Positions 1 through 12,297 of a stretch of DNA of 64,000 nucleotides are shown in pieces. Position numbers and translations under genes: made by a program. How positions within the stretch are numbered: position 1 is the stretch's first letter; every line of letters starts with the position of its first letter. The notes beneath the pieces were generated by a model. The model was not told the DNA's origin and did not search any database. It saw nothing but the letters and a program-made list of their open reading frames with translations. The DNA comes from Anthoceros angustus. Taxonomy: Eukaryota; Streptophyta; Anthocerotopsida; Anthocerotales; Anthocerotaceae. The stretch lies in contig MU008170.1 in NCBI GenBank assembly GCA_010909165.1, positions 682,001 through 746,000 on the forward strand. The letters are read 5' to 3'.

Positions 1-307
1 CAGCTCGAGTCGGATTCGACGGGAGCGATTCGCATTCCAGGCGGGAGCAGGAGAGGAGGAGGAGAGGGGAAGAGCTTCCAGAAAGCCCCGATCTTCACAG
101 CTTTGCATATGGGGTGCAGGCGCCGGGCTGGAGTTAGGGAAGTGGCTCGCTTCGTGGCGATCGTGTGTCTTGTGCAGAGGGATACTTCGGCGGTGCAGTT
201 AGCTCTGTTGTGCGCACCTAGGGCCATAGATCAGACCTAGGGATTAGGTTTGGAAGGCAGGCGTCGTGGATTATTCGGCCTTCCGGCGAGGAGGCCAGGG
301 TCCCGGG

Positions 308-3021
308 ATGGCGGGACGGCATGTCCCGCAAGTGAGCCATTATAATTTGAATGCTCAGAACACGGGGGGTGCGTATGTCACCAGCGCGCTGCACGACTTG
401 AACACCGTGGACAACAGGAACGGGGACATTGAGGGGCTCGGGGATGCGGACGGGGATGCTGCAGGGGCGGACAGTTTGGACAATGAGGAGGAGGAGTCCA
501 ATTCCGGGGTGAGTACGTTTTCTTTGACTCGGCTACGTGTGGAGGGGGGTGGTTGAAGGCGAGGTCTTGTCTCACCGTGGTGCGCGTTCTTGGGACTGGC
601 AGGACGATGGTGTGCCTGGTCCGTTCGGGAATTCCATGGCTTTGCAGGCTATTGGGCCTGACCCTAGTCACCTGCATCTTCAGAGCCATGAGCCGGCTCG
701 GGCACCGTATGGCTCCATATCTTTGAGTGGTAAGTTCGGTGCTTCCTTGTTCTGTGATTGTAGTGCCAAGTAGCTCTAGCCATGGCATGTGGATTCTGTT
801 TCCTAATGTACGGACGTAGGTGGTGCTGCTGTCTTCTTGACAGTGGGCATGCCCCGCATTCTTGCCTTATGCTTCCTTTGCTCTCCGTACTGTCTCCTTT
901 TCCAGAAAGGCACTTCGTGTGGAGAGTTTGTGGGTAACTGTTGCTTCTGGGAACAGATGTGAATCCAATGGAGACAGCCAAAGCTCGGTTTTTGAATCTG
1001 CTCATCGAACATTTTATCACGCAGCACACTGTGCCTGCCATGGATTCCCCTGAAATGTTGTACAATAATACCAACTCCAAAGAGAAGTCTAGAAAACGGA
1101 AGCCAAGAGATAATCAGTGGGAGGGAGATCCAAATTATCTGCTACCTTTGACATTCGTTGCAAATTTGTATGAGACCCTCATCGCAGAAATCAACCAGCG
1201 TTTGGCCACGGTTGATCACATTCCTGAGAAGACAATGATGGTTGCGCTTGAAGCTGCTGGAGGGCTTTATAGGAGGTTGATCAGAAAATATCCAAAATCA
1301 GGTAATGAATGGTGCGCTCAACAGTGTAGCACATGTTCCTTGTCTCATGACCCCTGCAGCTTTATTCCTACCTTCATCTCTATGCTATTTGCTGTCCCAT
1401 TGTATGAGCGACATCCATCTCTCTAAAGCTTCGGGTGTGGCAGGGGCTTCTACAACTTTCAAAAGGCGAGAGATGGCATCTGCGTTGGAGGCCCGTAACA
1501 AGTTTCCTCATCTCGTCACAGGGGAAGAGAAGCGTGTCCGGTTTGTTGTTGTTCATGGATTGGAGCTGGTTGAACGCCCTGACACGCTCTCCCCCGAAGA
1601 TGCCGAGTGGTACAGTTCGAGTGATTCTTCTCTGAAAGAACCACTTTTGGTCTCCAGGGTGTATGGAAATGACTGTTTCTGAATTCTCCTCAGGTTTAAG
1701 CGGCTCACTGGAAGGCATGAGGCAGCAATAGAACGGAAAGATTATGACTTTTTCGCTGCCCGAGTGAAGCATCGGCGGTCTTTAGTGGGCTCATTGGGAT
1801 CTATACCTTCTTTACCTCCAGTAATGGGCTCACCAGAGTTTCACACTCTTGCTATCTTATGGATATCTGTTTGACATTTGGTATATGCCTGATTTTCTGG
1901 TTTAAGTAGAGGCAATGGTGAATTTGGGGACTGGGGAAGCGCACTTACAGAGTATGGTGAGGTCCACGCTCTGGCTAACATCTTTTTGCTGGGCACTTGT
2001 GCAGCCATTTGTGAGCAGTGAAAGTTTGCAAGGTCTACCTGCAGCTGGTCATGGACATCTCCGGGCTCCGGTGCGTTGCATTCTAGTGTGAAACATAATT
2101 GCTGTCGGATGTGAGCAGTGAGGGAATGGCATTCCTCCGTCCCACGTAGAGGCTATGCCTGTAGATCGATTGAGTTTGTGCGTGTGTTGGCAATCTGTAT
2201 ATATACATGTAAGGGTGTTGACTGTCTGCTTTTATGTGACGGACAGCATTTTACAACTGGAGAGTCTGCAAGTGTGCCAGCTCGATCACCGGTATGTTGC
2301 AGGCAATATTCTGAGGACTTTGTTTCGCAGGCATAGGCATTCTGTGTCTTATTCTTTGGTTTCATATCTGATTTAAATTGTTGGTGGTGAATCTCAGCAG
2401 TTTGGTATTGTGGAGACTTCAGCAGTTGAAACTCAATCTCCGGTTAGTGAGTTGCTCCTATGCAAAGACGGAAACTTTTCGCTTAACATTGTGCTGCTCA
2501 GCACACAGCAGCATTCTGCAGATGGTTCTGAGTCATGTAGAGGACTGTGTTGTCCGTAACTCCTTGTACTGATGTGGGACTTTTCGCTTGTTCAACAGAC
2601 GAGGCATGCACCTGGTGTGCAACACACTCCACCTCCACATCCAGGACTAGTACCGATTGCCCCACGACCTCAAAGTACTCAAATTCACGCCCCACACTCA
2701 CACCTCTCGAATCATGGCATGCACCTGTCACATCTACAACATGGAGCAGGACCTCACGCTCAAACCTCCCAGAAGAGGGATAATCGTGCTCTCGCCCTCT
2801 CTGTTAATCTGGTTCGTTGCTTATGTTTCTTTCAGCCGTGTGAGCTTGAGGACTCTCCTTGCCGCCAATGCTGACGGACATTGTCAATGCAGACACCTGG
2901 GCCGGCAAAGTTCTGTGACGAATGCGGCGCACAGTATCTTCGAGAAGCCTCAAAATTCTGCTCCGAATGCGGGACCAAGCGTCTTGGAATATGTACAGTT
3001 TCCTCCAACCAGACAGTTTGA
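308..3021 (+). CDS. Plant-conserved protein with a C-terminal zinc ribbon (multi-exon)
   Basis: The ATG at 308 opens a reading frame that splices with matching phases: 308-508, 648-729, 957-1301, 1444-1609, 1694 onward, then short exons near 1909-1970, 2014-2069, 2248-2294, 2399-2443 and 2511-2541, a His/Pro-rich exon 2600-2811, and the last exon 2893-3021. Boundaries between 1820 and 2069 are uncertain. The N-terminus is acidic. The conserved core (957-1770) contains NLYETLIAEINQRL, VALEAAGGLYRRL, EEKRVRFVVVHGLE and EDAEWFKRLTGR. The C-terminus holds a CX2C-X11-CX2C zinc ribbon (CDEC...CSEC, about 2914-2970) ending KRLGI. This order matches an uncharacterised plant family recalled from Arabidopsis; molecular function is unknown, and the zinc ribbon suggests nucleic-acid or protein binding. 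The GA-rich stretch 1-307 is probably 5' UTR and promoter. Confidence 0.8.
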
Positions 3022-3249
3022 TCAAACTTGTGCAGATAGAAACCATCAGTGAAGCAGGTGCATGCCCCTTTACATCCACCCTGATGCGCTTTGCATTTCC
3101 TTGCAAGTAGGAACGGGCGTGCTTGGGGAAGGAGACTGCGGAGATGGTCTCTCACCGGTTGCGTCCATGCCCGTCCTCTATGTAACTTGTAACAAAGTTT
3201 TGTGCAGGCATGGAAGTCCATGCAAACCCCAGAAAATCTGGGATAACAT

Positions 3250-3790
3250 TTCTCAGATGCAGCCCTGCTAGCCTGGGCTTTTAGTTCGAAGATTGTTTCC
3301 GATCCAAGTAGAAACTTACTGTCCTAGATTGTACTAGTTTGATGAACAATCAACAAGTAGAATTACTGGGCTGATGTAGATGTTGGTTATTTGCTAACCG
3401 TAGCTGTAGGCAATTGCTGGAGCGTGATCATGAGTGATCAGCGATAAAGTTCTCGGGTGCTGCATCTATTTTCTGTTGCTGCCGAGGGTAGATCAGACTC
3501 TCCTGGCACGCCAAGCTGACCTTTTGTAACATGTCAAAGAGCTCCTGGTGCTGCGGATGATTGCAGTTTCCAACCATGAATTGAAAGCGGGCGTGCTGAG
3601 TCCAAGGTCTTTCTAGGCATCTTCCTTCTTCCTCCTCTGCCCAAACCGCTTCGCCCAATTCCAAGCATGAGCAGAGATGTGTAACATGAATTCGTGTGCT
3701 GCAGCGTGCGACTACCTGCTGTTGCTGCAGCTAAACTGCACAATCTAGTTGAACTGCACAACCAAAGGCATGTTCCCAACCTGAGTATGG
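3250..3790 (-). pseudogene. PPR gene 3'-end remnant (E/E+ domain)
   Basis: On the minus strand a frame reads FMVGNCNHPQHQELFDMLQK followed by VSLACQESLIYPRQQQ. It parallels the C-terminus of the PPR gene at 15183-18359 (FMVGNCKLPQDQEVYDMLRK, VSLTCQENLIYPQQQQ). Upstream codons for the preceding E-domain helix lie in another frame, so at least one frameshift is present. The homology continues past the stop into the 3' flank: the text around 3256-3350 resembles 15060-15140 (ATGCAGCCCTG, TAGCCTGG, TGTCCTAG). No PPR repeats remain. It is a truncated duplicate, not a gene. Confidence 0.75.
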
Positions 3791-4593
3791 GCTGAATGAA
3801 TACTTCTCCCTTTTCACAGCCAGACCTTTGGAGACAACCAGCTTATGGTACACAAGCAGGGGTAGGCTCAGATCGTAACCCCTCCTCACCAAGTAGAACT
3901 TCTTTGCTCGTGAAGGGGGATTTCCAAGAATGAGAAGTCCTCTATGAAACTCCGACTTGAGCGGCTAATGGATCGGCTCGGAGCCGCTGGGTTCCTCACA
4001 GCCCCTTTCGCGCAGGAAACTCCAGCTGGCTCTCCTTCGCCAAGAAAAAACAAAACAAAACAAAAGGTTATTTATCAATGCCATGACCGAATGGACACAA
4101 CAACGTGCTTATTCAGCATCAAGCGCTTCGATCCGTACTTAGATGGATGCCTTGGTGCTCGTAGCTTATGCACACCATGGTATGAGTATGAGTCCCATGA
4201 TACAAAAAATTCCATCCAAGTGAACCATAATATATTTATTCGTCTATGGGGGGTATAATATATAATAGTATATATGAGTACAAGTTAAGGATATCTACGT
4301 ACACCTTCATTAAGTAACTCCAACTTGAGCGCCTAATGGATTGGGTTGGAGCAATGGAGTTATTTTTTTGAGCCAAACTTCTCGGCGCAAATATCTTGGT
4401 ATGGTCTTCTCTAGAAGAATATGGTATGGTATTAATTCATTGAAGGTTGTTTAAAAACTTTGAAGTAATATAAAACCTTGATGTTTAGAGTTGAGTTTTC
4501 TATAATCATTGATGAAGACATGATATTTTTTGCTCAGTTCTTTTTATTTATAGAAATATTATATATATATTGAGAATTATATATCAAGAAATT
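3791..4593. other. Intergenic; short degenerate direct repeat
   Basis: No gene was recognised. A degenerate 35-bp direct repeat sits at about 3950-3985 and 4317-4352 (both contain ACTTGAGCG and CTAATGGAT). From about 4360 the sequence is the 3' flank/UTR of the WD40 gene and is copied again near 8920 and 11170. Confidence 0.5.
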
Positions 4594-6389
4594 TTAGTAC
4601 CCATATTTCCATAAATTAATAGAGCCATCAATAGCATCAGCTGTAAAGAATGACCCAAAATCTAAACCTGAAGGACCTTGTGCTATGGCAGTTATGGGCG
4701 TGAATGAGCGCTGTACTCTTTCAACAAAACTGTATTCCGAATCAAGTTGCAAATTAGTTAGATCCAAGAGCACAAAGAGTTTCATAAAGTCTGCGATGAT
4801 GCAAAGAATTAACATACTCACTTTGGTAGGTCATATAGCCTGAGCGAACCATCTTTGAAGTTGCATACTAACATCTGTTGTGTATAGAAATATGTAAAAC
4901 TTTGCATGTGAAGAACTCCCTCTCGATAAAATACCCTCACTAGAGCCAAAGTCCGTGAATTAGTTATGATCCATAATTTGATAAATCCGTCTAAAGAGGA
5001 TGAGATTAGGAATTCATTCCAAATTTCGATGTTGGTGATGATCTTATCATGAGCCTTAAAGTCTTGTCGAACTCTTCCGAAAGCCACATCCCACACCTGG
5101 ATATGGTGATTTGTGGATGCTGAGTAGAGCGTACCATGCCCTGTTATAAGCTTGGTAATGGTAGTTTCATGGAACATGTAACTTGGTGGATGTTGAAAAG
5201 AGTTGGTCAAGACATTGTACCTCCAAGTTAAAATCCCAGGTCTTAACCTATTGTTAGTGCAAGCAAATACCCTCCCTGGATTTTTCAGTATTGCCATTGA
5301 CAATAGGTAGTAACTGCTGTTTGTATGTATGTTTTGTTGTGTAGGGTAAACAAAAAGTTGTGTTTTATTCGTTCTTGTGTCCCATGCCTACACATATCGC
5401 GCATCATGTCCACATCAATCATGTCCACATCAATCATTATAAGTACACAATTTTGTATGATGAATACATAAAAATCAGCTCATAGCATAGTTTTAACATA
5501 TATCAAAAGTCGCATGTCTCATCAAAATATTTCTATTGGACATGACAATACCTTGATGTTGTAGCTTTCCATTATAAACCTCCAGCTACCTCCACATTGT
5601 AAGGACCCTACAACACCTGCCATACGTGTGACATGTAGACATTTCGCGGCTGCATGATCCCACATCCTCACGGTACCATCTATTCCTCCAGTATAAATGT
5701 AATTTGAGCTAGATGGAAAAAGAATTGCATTCACTGACTGTTACAGAAGTCCACAAATCATAAAAATATTATTTAAATAACATACTTTAGAACTACATAA
5801 TATAATTTACTTATGTATTTATATAATGGTTTGAGCTAGATGGAAAAAGAATTGCATTCACTGTCTGTTACAGAAGTCCACAAATCATAAAAAATATTAT
5901 TTAAATAACGTACTTTAGAACTACATAATATAATTTACTTATGTATTTATATAAAAATAATAAAATAGTTAAAACATAAAGGTATAAAAAGTGACATGTT
6001 ACCTGATGGTGCCCTATCAACTTTTTGTGTAACGTCATTTTTCTTATCGTAGTGATGGGAGGCGGATAAACATCTTGAACAACTTGAGGCTCCGACTCAT
6101 CCTCGTTATCCACATTGAAAGGACCATTAACTTGTGACTCATCCTCGCTATCCAGATTGAAAGGACCAATAACTTGTGACTCATTATCACTATTAATGTC
6201 GTCATTGTTACTTCTCCTCCCATCCATGGCGTGACTACGATATTTGCCTTCTGATTGTTTTGCGTTCTCAAATTTCAGGGCCTTCGAATTTTTGGTTTCT
6301 GTTTCAGGTGTAAGAACTAACGCATTCAACTTGTCGAGTCCGAAGTCCCTGTACTTGTGCCATGGCAACACATCAGTCCACTCACTCAT
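4594..6389 (-). CDS. ZFWD-like WD40-repeat protein without the CCCH finger
   Basis: Four minus-strand exons: 6389-6003 (ATG at 6389), 5737-5552, about 5300-4822 and 4729-4594. Exon ends have GT donors; phases join except at the uncertain 5' edge of exon 3. The first exon encodes an acidic leader with repeats of the type QVNGPFNVDNEDES, then LHKKLIGHHQ, the first WD40 strand. Exons 2-4 give YTGGIDGTVRMWD, PGILTWRYN, LYSASTNHHIQVWD, LISSSLDGFIKLW, CNFKDGSLRLYDLP and DGSINLWKYGY-stop. Order and spacing match plant CCCH-WD40 (ZFWD) proteins, which carry an N-terminal CCCH finger; none is visible here. It is probably a beta-propeller scaffold. It is the only copy in the local tandem family with all WD40 exons. 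Whether it is expressed is unknown. Confidence 0.65.
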
Positions 6390-8640
6390 TGAAAAAGCTA
6401 GTGCGGGTCTGGTCAATCAGCAAGGCATCTCTCAACACCTCTCGGGAGGCTTGTGAAACAAAAGAAGACTCAATAGTAAAGTAAACACACCCTAGCAGCC
6501 CTAGTTCAGTCAATAACAGCACTGGTCAATCAGCAAGGCATCTCTCAACACCTCTCGGGAGGCTTGTGAAACAAAAGAAGACTCAATAGTAAAGTAAACA
6601 CACCCTAGCAGCCCTAGTTCAGTCAATAACAGCACTGGTCAATCAGCAAGGCATCTCTCAACACCTCTCGGGAGGCTTGTGAAACAAAAGAAGACTCAAT
6701 AGTAAAGTAAACACACCCTAGCAGCCCTAGTTCAGTCAATAACAGAACTAACGCATTCAACTTGCCGAGGCCGAAGTCCCTGCACTTGTACCATGGCAAC
6801 ACATTAATACACTCACTCGTTGAAAAAGCACTAGTGCAGGTGTGGTCAATCGAAGGCATCTTTCAACACCTCTCGGGAGGCTTGTCAAGCGAAGAAGACC
6901 CAATAGAATAGTGAACACACGCTAGACGCCCCGGTTGAATAATAGAATTAACGATTCCCGGTTCGGTAATAGAACTAACGCATTCAACTTGCCGAGGCCA
7001 AGTCCCTGCTTGTGCCATGGCAACACATCATCCACTCACTCATTGAAAAAGCTAGTGCGGTCCGGTCAATCGCCAAGGCATCTCTCAACACCTCTCGGGA
7101 GGCTTGTGAAACAAAAGAAGACTCAATAGTAAAGTAAACACACCCTAGCAGCCCTAGTTCACCAATAACAAAAGACCGGTCAATCAAGGCATCTCTCAAC
7201 ACCTCTCGGGAGGCTTGTGAAACAAAAGAAGACTCAATAGTAAAGTAAACACACCTAGCAGCCTAGTTCACCAATAACTAACGCATTCAACTTGCCGAGG
7301 CCAAGTCCCCGCACTTGTACCATGGCAACACATTAATACACTCACTCGTTGAAAAGCACTAGTGTGTGGTCAATCGAAGGCATCTTTCAACACCTCTCGG
7401 GAGGCTTGTCAAGCGAAGACCCAATAGAATAGTGAACACACGCTAGACGCCCCGTTGAATAATAGAATTAACGCATTCGGTAATAGAACTAACGCATTCA
7501 ACTTGAGGCTCAGAGCTCATCCTCGTTATCCACATTGAAAGGACCATTAACTTGTGACTCATCCTCGCTATCCAGTTGAAAGGACCAATAACTTGTGACT
7601 CATTATCACTATTAATGTCGTCATTGTTACTTCTCCTCCCATCCATGGCGTGACTCGATATTTGCCTTGATTGTTTTGCGTTCTCAAATTTGTGGCCTTG
7701 AATTTTGGTTTCGCTTGTGTAAGAACTAACGATTCAACTTGAGGCTGACTCATCCTCGTTATCCACATTGAAAGGACCATTAACTTGTGACTCATCCTCG
7801 CTATCCAGTTGAAAGGACCAATAACATGACTCATTATCACTATTAATGTCGTCATTGTTACTTCTCCTCCCATCCATGGCGTGACTATATTTGCCTTGAT
7901 TGTTTTGCGTTCTCAAATTTGTGGCCTTGAATTTTGGTTTCGCTTGTGTAAGAACTAACGCATTCAACTTGCCGAGGTCAAGTCCACTTGTGCCATGGCA
8001 ACACATCACCACTCACTCATTGAAAAAGCTAGTGCGGTCCGGTCAATCGCCAAGGCATCTCTCAACACCTCTCGGGAGGCTTGTGAAACAAAAGAAGACT
8101 CAATAGTAAAGTAAACACACCTAGCAGCCCTAGTTCACCAATAACAAAAGACCGGTCAATCAAGGCATCTCTCAACACCTCTGGAGGCTTGTGAAACAAA
8201 AGAAGACTCAATAGTAAAGTAAACACACCCTAGCAGCCCTAGTTCACCAATAGTAACTAACGCATTCAACTTGCCGAGGTCAAGTCCCCACACTTGTACC
8301 ATGGCAACACATTAATACACTCACTCGTTGAAAAGCACTAGTGTGTGGTCAATCGCTAGGGATCCTTCAACACCTCTGGAGGCTTGTCAAATGTAAGAAG
8401 ACCCAATAGAATAGTGAACACACGCTAGACGCCCCGTTGAATAATAGAATTAACGCATTCCCGGTTCGGTAATAGAACTAACGCATTCAACTTGAGGCCG
8501 AAGTCCCCACTTGTGCCATGGCAACACACACACTCACTGCGTTGAAAAGCACGAGTGCGGGTGTGGTCAATCAAGGCATCTTTCAACACCTCTCATGAGG
8601 CTTGTCAAACGAAGGAGACCCAATGGAAAAGTAAACATAC
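6040..8640 (-). repeat. Amplified and scrambled first-exon/5' region of the WD40 gene
   Basis: This block consists of many partial copies of the first exon and its upstream sequence. Recurrent pieces are the acidic repeat (minus strand, ES-QVNGPFNVDNED), the MSEW...LPWHK start region (plus-strand landmark CCATGGCAACACAT at about 6360, 6792, 7016, 7320, 7996, 8299 and 8517), and a 100-115 bp piece with CAACACCTCTCGGGAGGCTT. Copies differ mainly by 1-5 base deletions. No additional intact exon was found. Confidence 0.75.
6411..6750 (+). repeat. 113-bp tandem repeat, three near-identical units
   Basis: GGTCAATCAG starts at 6411, 6524 and 6637, giving a 113-bp period. Each unit carries CAACACCTCTCGGGAGGCTT and CCCTAGCAGCCCTAGTTCAG. 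It is a local amplification inside the first-exon array. There is no spacer variation, so it is not CRISPR-like. Confidence 0.85.
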
Positions 8641-9551
8641 CTAGCGCCAATTAAAAGTACAAGCTCAGTTTTTATAGCCCTAGAACATAAGCCAACAAGG
8701 AGAGTGGTTTTCCACATGCCACATTCTTTTCTCTCCCTACAAACCCTAAACCCTAAGTCTCAAGCTCTACACACATAGTTCAATATCTAGAACTCCATGA
8801 TCATGGATAAGATTATTAACCAAGCTATGTTTGAACTTATATAGATAATCGATTGTTAGTTACTAAAAAAAAAATTATGATAGAAAATTCTAATCCTTAC
8901 CAATAATTTGTTATTTTCGTGAGCCCAACTCCTCAGCGCAAATATCTTGGTAAAGTCTGCTTTAGAAGAATATGGTATGATATTAATTCATTGAAGTTGT
9001 TTGAAAACTTTGATGTATTATGCAAACTTGATGTTTAGAGTTAAGTACTCTAATAATTCTTCAGGGAGGCATGATATTTCTTGCTCAATTCTTTCTGAGT
9101 TATAAAAACATTACATCTCGATGAAATTCCCTTAATAAAGCTAAAGTCCGTCAAGTAGTTATAATCCATAATTTAATAAATCCTTCCAAAGAGGATGACA
9201 TTAGGAATTCATTCCAAATTTGGATGTTGGTGATATCTTATTATGAGCCTTAATCTCTTCCAAAATTATAAAAATATAAAAATAAACAATTGAAAAAAAA
9301 AATACAAGGAAAAAATGCAACCAAACACTTGGAAAAGAATACAAGAAAATTTACATGGAGAAGGAAATTGAGAGTAAATTCATAGTTGAGAAAATGTACA
9401 AGGAAGAATATGAAGAAGGAAACTTCCAAAAGAAAAACACAATCTTGAAATGTAGTCTTCACTCCATTAAAAATTTGAGGATAAATTTGAAGGAGATAAT
9501 AAGTAATATAAAACTCTCAATTTGATTAGTGGAGATATACCTAGTAGCTAG
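8641..9551 (-). pseudogene. WD40 family segment, copy 2: promoter-like block plus decayed 3' end
   Basis: 8641-8900 looks like a promoter/5' flank of the family and contains a telo-box (AAACCCTAAACCCTAAG near 8743). 8920-9110 matches the 3' flank of the intact gene (4365-4560). 9120-9250 matches part of its third exon (4920-5065; shared ATTCATTCCAAATTT and TTGGTGAT), but the remaining WD40 exons are deleted. 9250-9530 is AT-rich. The whole segment recurs at 10871-11808. Confidence 0.7.
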
Positions 9552-10870
9552 TTGAAAGGACCAATAACTTGTGACTCATCCTCGCTATCCATTGAAAGGA
9601 CCATTAACTTGTGACTCATCCTCGCTATCCAGTTGAAAGGACCAATAACTTGTGACTCATCCTCGCTATCCAGTTGAAAGGACCAATAACTTGTGACTCA
9701 TTATCACTATTAATGTCGTCATTGTTACTTCTCCTCCCATCCATGGCGTGACTACGATATTTGCCTTGATTGTTTTGCGTTCTCAATTTGGGGCCTTGAA
9801 TTTTGGTTTCGCTTGTGTAAGAACTAACGCATTCAACTTGAGGCTGACTCATCCTCGCTATCCATTGAAAGGACCATTAACTTGTGACTCATCCTCGCTA
9901 TCCAGTTGAAAGGACCATTAACTTGTGACTCATCCTCGCTATCCATTGAAAGGACCAATAACTTGTGACTCATCCTCGTTATCCACATTGAAAGGACCAT
10001 TAACTTGTGACTCATCCTCGCTATCCATTGAAAGGACCATTAACTTGTGACTCATCCTCGTATCCACATTGAAAGGACCATTAACTTGTGACTCATCCTC
10101 GTTATCCACATTGAAAGGACCATTAACTTGTGACTCATCCTCGTTATCCACATTGAAAGGACCAATAACTAACGCATTCAACTTGCCGAGGCCAAGTCCC
10201 CGCACTTGTACCATGGCAACACATCACCACTCACTCATTGAAAAAGCTAGTGCGGGTCTGGTCAATCGAAGGCATCTCTCAACACCTCTCGGGAGGCTTG
10301 TGAAACAAAAGAAGACTCAATAGTAAAGTAAACATACCTAGCAGCCCTAGTTCACCAATAACAAAAGACCGGTCAATCAAGGCATCTCTCAACACCTCTC
10401 GGGAGGCTTGTGAAACAAAAGAAGACTCAATAGTAAAGTAAACACACCCTAGCAGCCTAGTTCACCAATAACTAACGCATTCAACTTGCCGAGGCCGAAG
10501 TCCCTGCACTTGTACCATGGCAACACATTAATACACTCACTCGTTGAAAAAGCACTAGTGCAGGTGTGGTCAATCAGCAAGGGATCCTTCAACACCTCTC
10601 AGGAGGCTTGTCAAACAGAAGAAGACCCAATAGAATAGTGAACACACGCTAGACGCCCCAGTTGAATAATAGAATTAACGCATTCCCAGTTCAGTAATAG
10701 AACTAACGCATTCAACTTGCCGAGGCCGAAGTCCCTGCACTTGTGCCATGGCAACACATTAATACACTCACTCGTTGAAAAAGCACGAGTGCGGGTGTGG
10801 TCAATCAGCAAGGCATCTTTCAACACCTCTCATGAGGCTTGTCAAACAGAAGGAGACCCAATGGAAAAGT
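9552..10870 (-). repeat. Second first-exon array; acidic-repeat minisatellite
   Basis: About a dozen tandem units of roughly 39-45 bp, with plus-strand core TTGTGACTCATCCTCG, encode on the minus strand a repeat of the form DEDESQVNGPFN. They are followed by more copies of the LPWHK and CTCTCGGGAGG pieces. It is the 5' end of the decayed WD40 copy whose 3' end lies at 8920-9260. Confidence 0.75.
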
Positions 10871-11808
10871 AAACATACCTAGCAGCGCCAATTCAGTAAA
10901 AGTACAAGCTCAGGCTTCTTTATAGCCCTAGAACATAAGCCAACAAGGAGAGTGGTTTTCCACATGCCACATTCTTTTCTCTCCCTACAAACCCTAAACC
11001 CTAAGTCTCAAGCTCTACACACATAGTTCGAATATCTAGAACTCCATGATCGCGGATAAGATTATTAACCAAGCTATGTTTGAACTTATATAGATAACTG
11101 ATTGTTAGTTACTAAAAAAAATTATGATAGAAAATTCTAATCCTTACCGTTTAAGGCCAATTTGTTATTTTCGTGAGCCCAACTCCTCAGCGCAAATATC
11201 TTGGTAAAGTCTGCTTTAGAAGAATATGGTATGATATTAATTCATTGAAGTTGTTTGAAAACTTTGATGTATTATGCAAACTTGATGTTTAGAGTTAAGT
11301 ACTCTAATAATTCTTCAGGGAGGCATGATATTTCTTGCTCAATTCTTTCTGAGTTATAAAAACATTACATCTCGATGAAATTCCCTTAATAAAGCTAAAG
11401 TCCGTCAAGTAGTTATAATCCATAATTTAATAAATCCTTCCAAAGAGGATGACATTAGGAATTCATTCCAAATTTGGATGTTGGTGATATCTTATTATGA
11501 GCCTTAATCTCTTCCAAAAATTATAAAAATATAAAATAAACAATTGAAAAAAAAATACAAGGAAAAAAAATGCAACCAAACACTTGGAAAAGAATACAAG
11601 AAAATTTACATGGAGAAGGAAATTGAGAGTAAATTCATAGTTGAGAAAATGTACAAGGGAAGAAATATGAAGAAGGAAACTTCCAAAAGAAAAACACAAT
11701 CTTGAAATGTAGTCTTCACTCCATTAAAAATTTGAGGATAAATTTGAAGGAGATAATAAGTAATATAAAACTCTCAATTTGATTAGTGGAGATATACCTA
11801 GTAGCTAG
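10871..11808 (-). pseudogene. WD40 family segment, copy 3: promoter-like block plus decayed 3' end
   Basis: Nearly colinear with 8641-9551 (same telo-box at about 10989, same 3' flank, same partial WD40 exon at about 11390-11500, same AT-rich tract), offset by about 2.2 kb. The differences are small indels and substitutions. The match ends at CTAGTAGCTAG near 11808. With the intact gene this shows a former tandem array of at least three units. Confidence 0.75.
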
Positions 11809-12044
11809 CAGCTTGATACTGGGACGTTCGATTTCATTTCAATCATTAGGTAGGTGTTTCAACTTTCAACCCCGTGATAAAAAGTAGCTGGTGTCCTAGT
11901 ATATACATTATATAAGTCATCCCTTGAGCAAAACCCTAGAGGTTTAGGGTTCGGAATGAATGTGGATTTGTCGATTTGTCATTCATTTCAGCAAAGCGAA
12001 GGAAGTTTGACACACCATGTGTTGCACCAAAGCTAGGGCCTGAG

Positions 12045-12283
12045 ATGGATGCGAATGCAAATGTGGAGAACGTTGTCCATGGCCAGTGGAGCAGCAGCCT
12101 GACGATATAGTGGCCCAGGTACTTACTAAGCTACCGCTCGTGAGCCTGGTGCGATTTCGCGCGATTTGCAAAGGTTGGAAGGAGGCCATGGCATCGCCCT
12201 CTTTGTTGCGGGAGCAGCGGGCATCGATATCCCAAGCAGGCGCCAGACCATGGATGATGAGAGTATCAAAATTGTACCTCTAA
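12045..12283 (+). pseudogene. F-box protein N-terminal fragment, frameshifted
   Basis: The ATG at 12045 opens a short frame that meets a stop after about 21 codons. Shifted by one frame, the sequence continues as PDDIVAQVLTKLPLVSLVRF, RAICKGWKEAM: the core of a plant F-box (SCF substrate receptor, Skp1-binding). The downstream kelch/LRR part is absent and the frame stops at 12283. A TATA-like TATATAAG lies at about 11909 and a telo-box-like TTTAGGGTT near 11943, so a promoter may remain. Confidence 0.6.
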
Positions 12284-12297
12284 CAATATCAAAATGC

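Noticed and set aside
266-307. Start of the zinc-ribbon gene at 266
   Set aside because: The codon is GTG; the first in-frame ATG is 308, which fits a plant gene.
6411-6750. Regular 113-bp repeats that could suggest a CRISPR-like array
   Set aside because: Whole units repeat with no unique spacers, in a plant gene-derived array.
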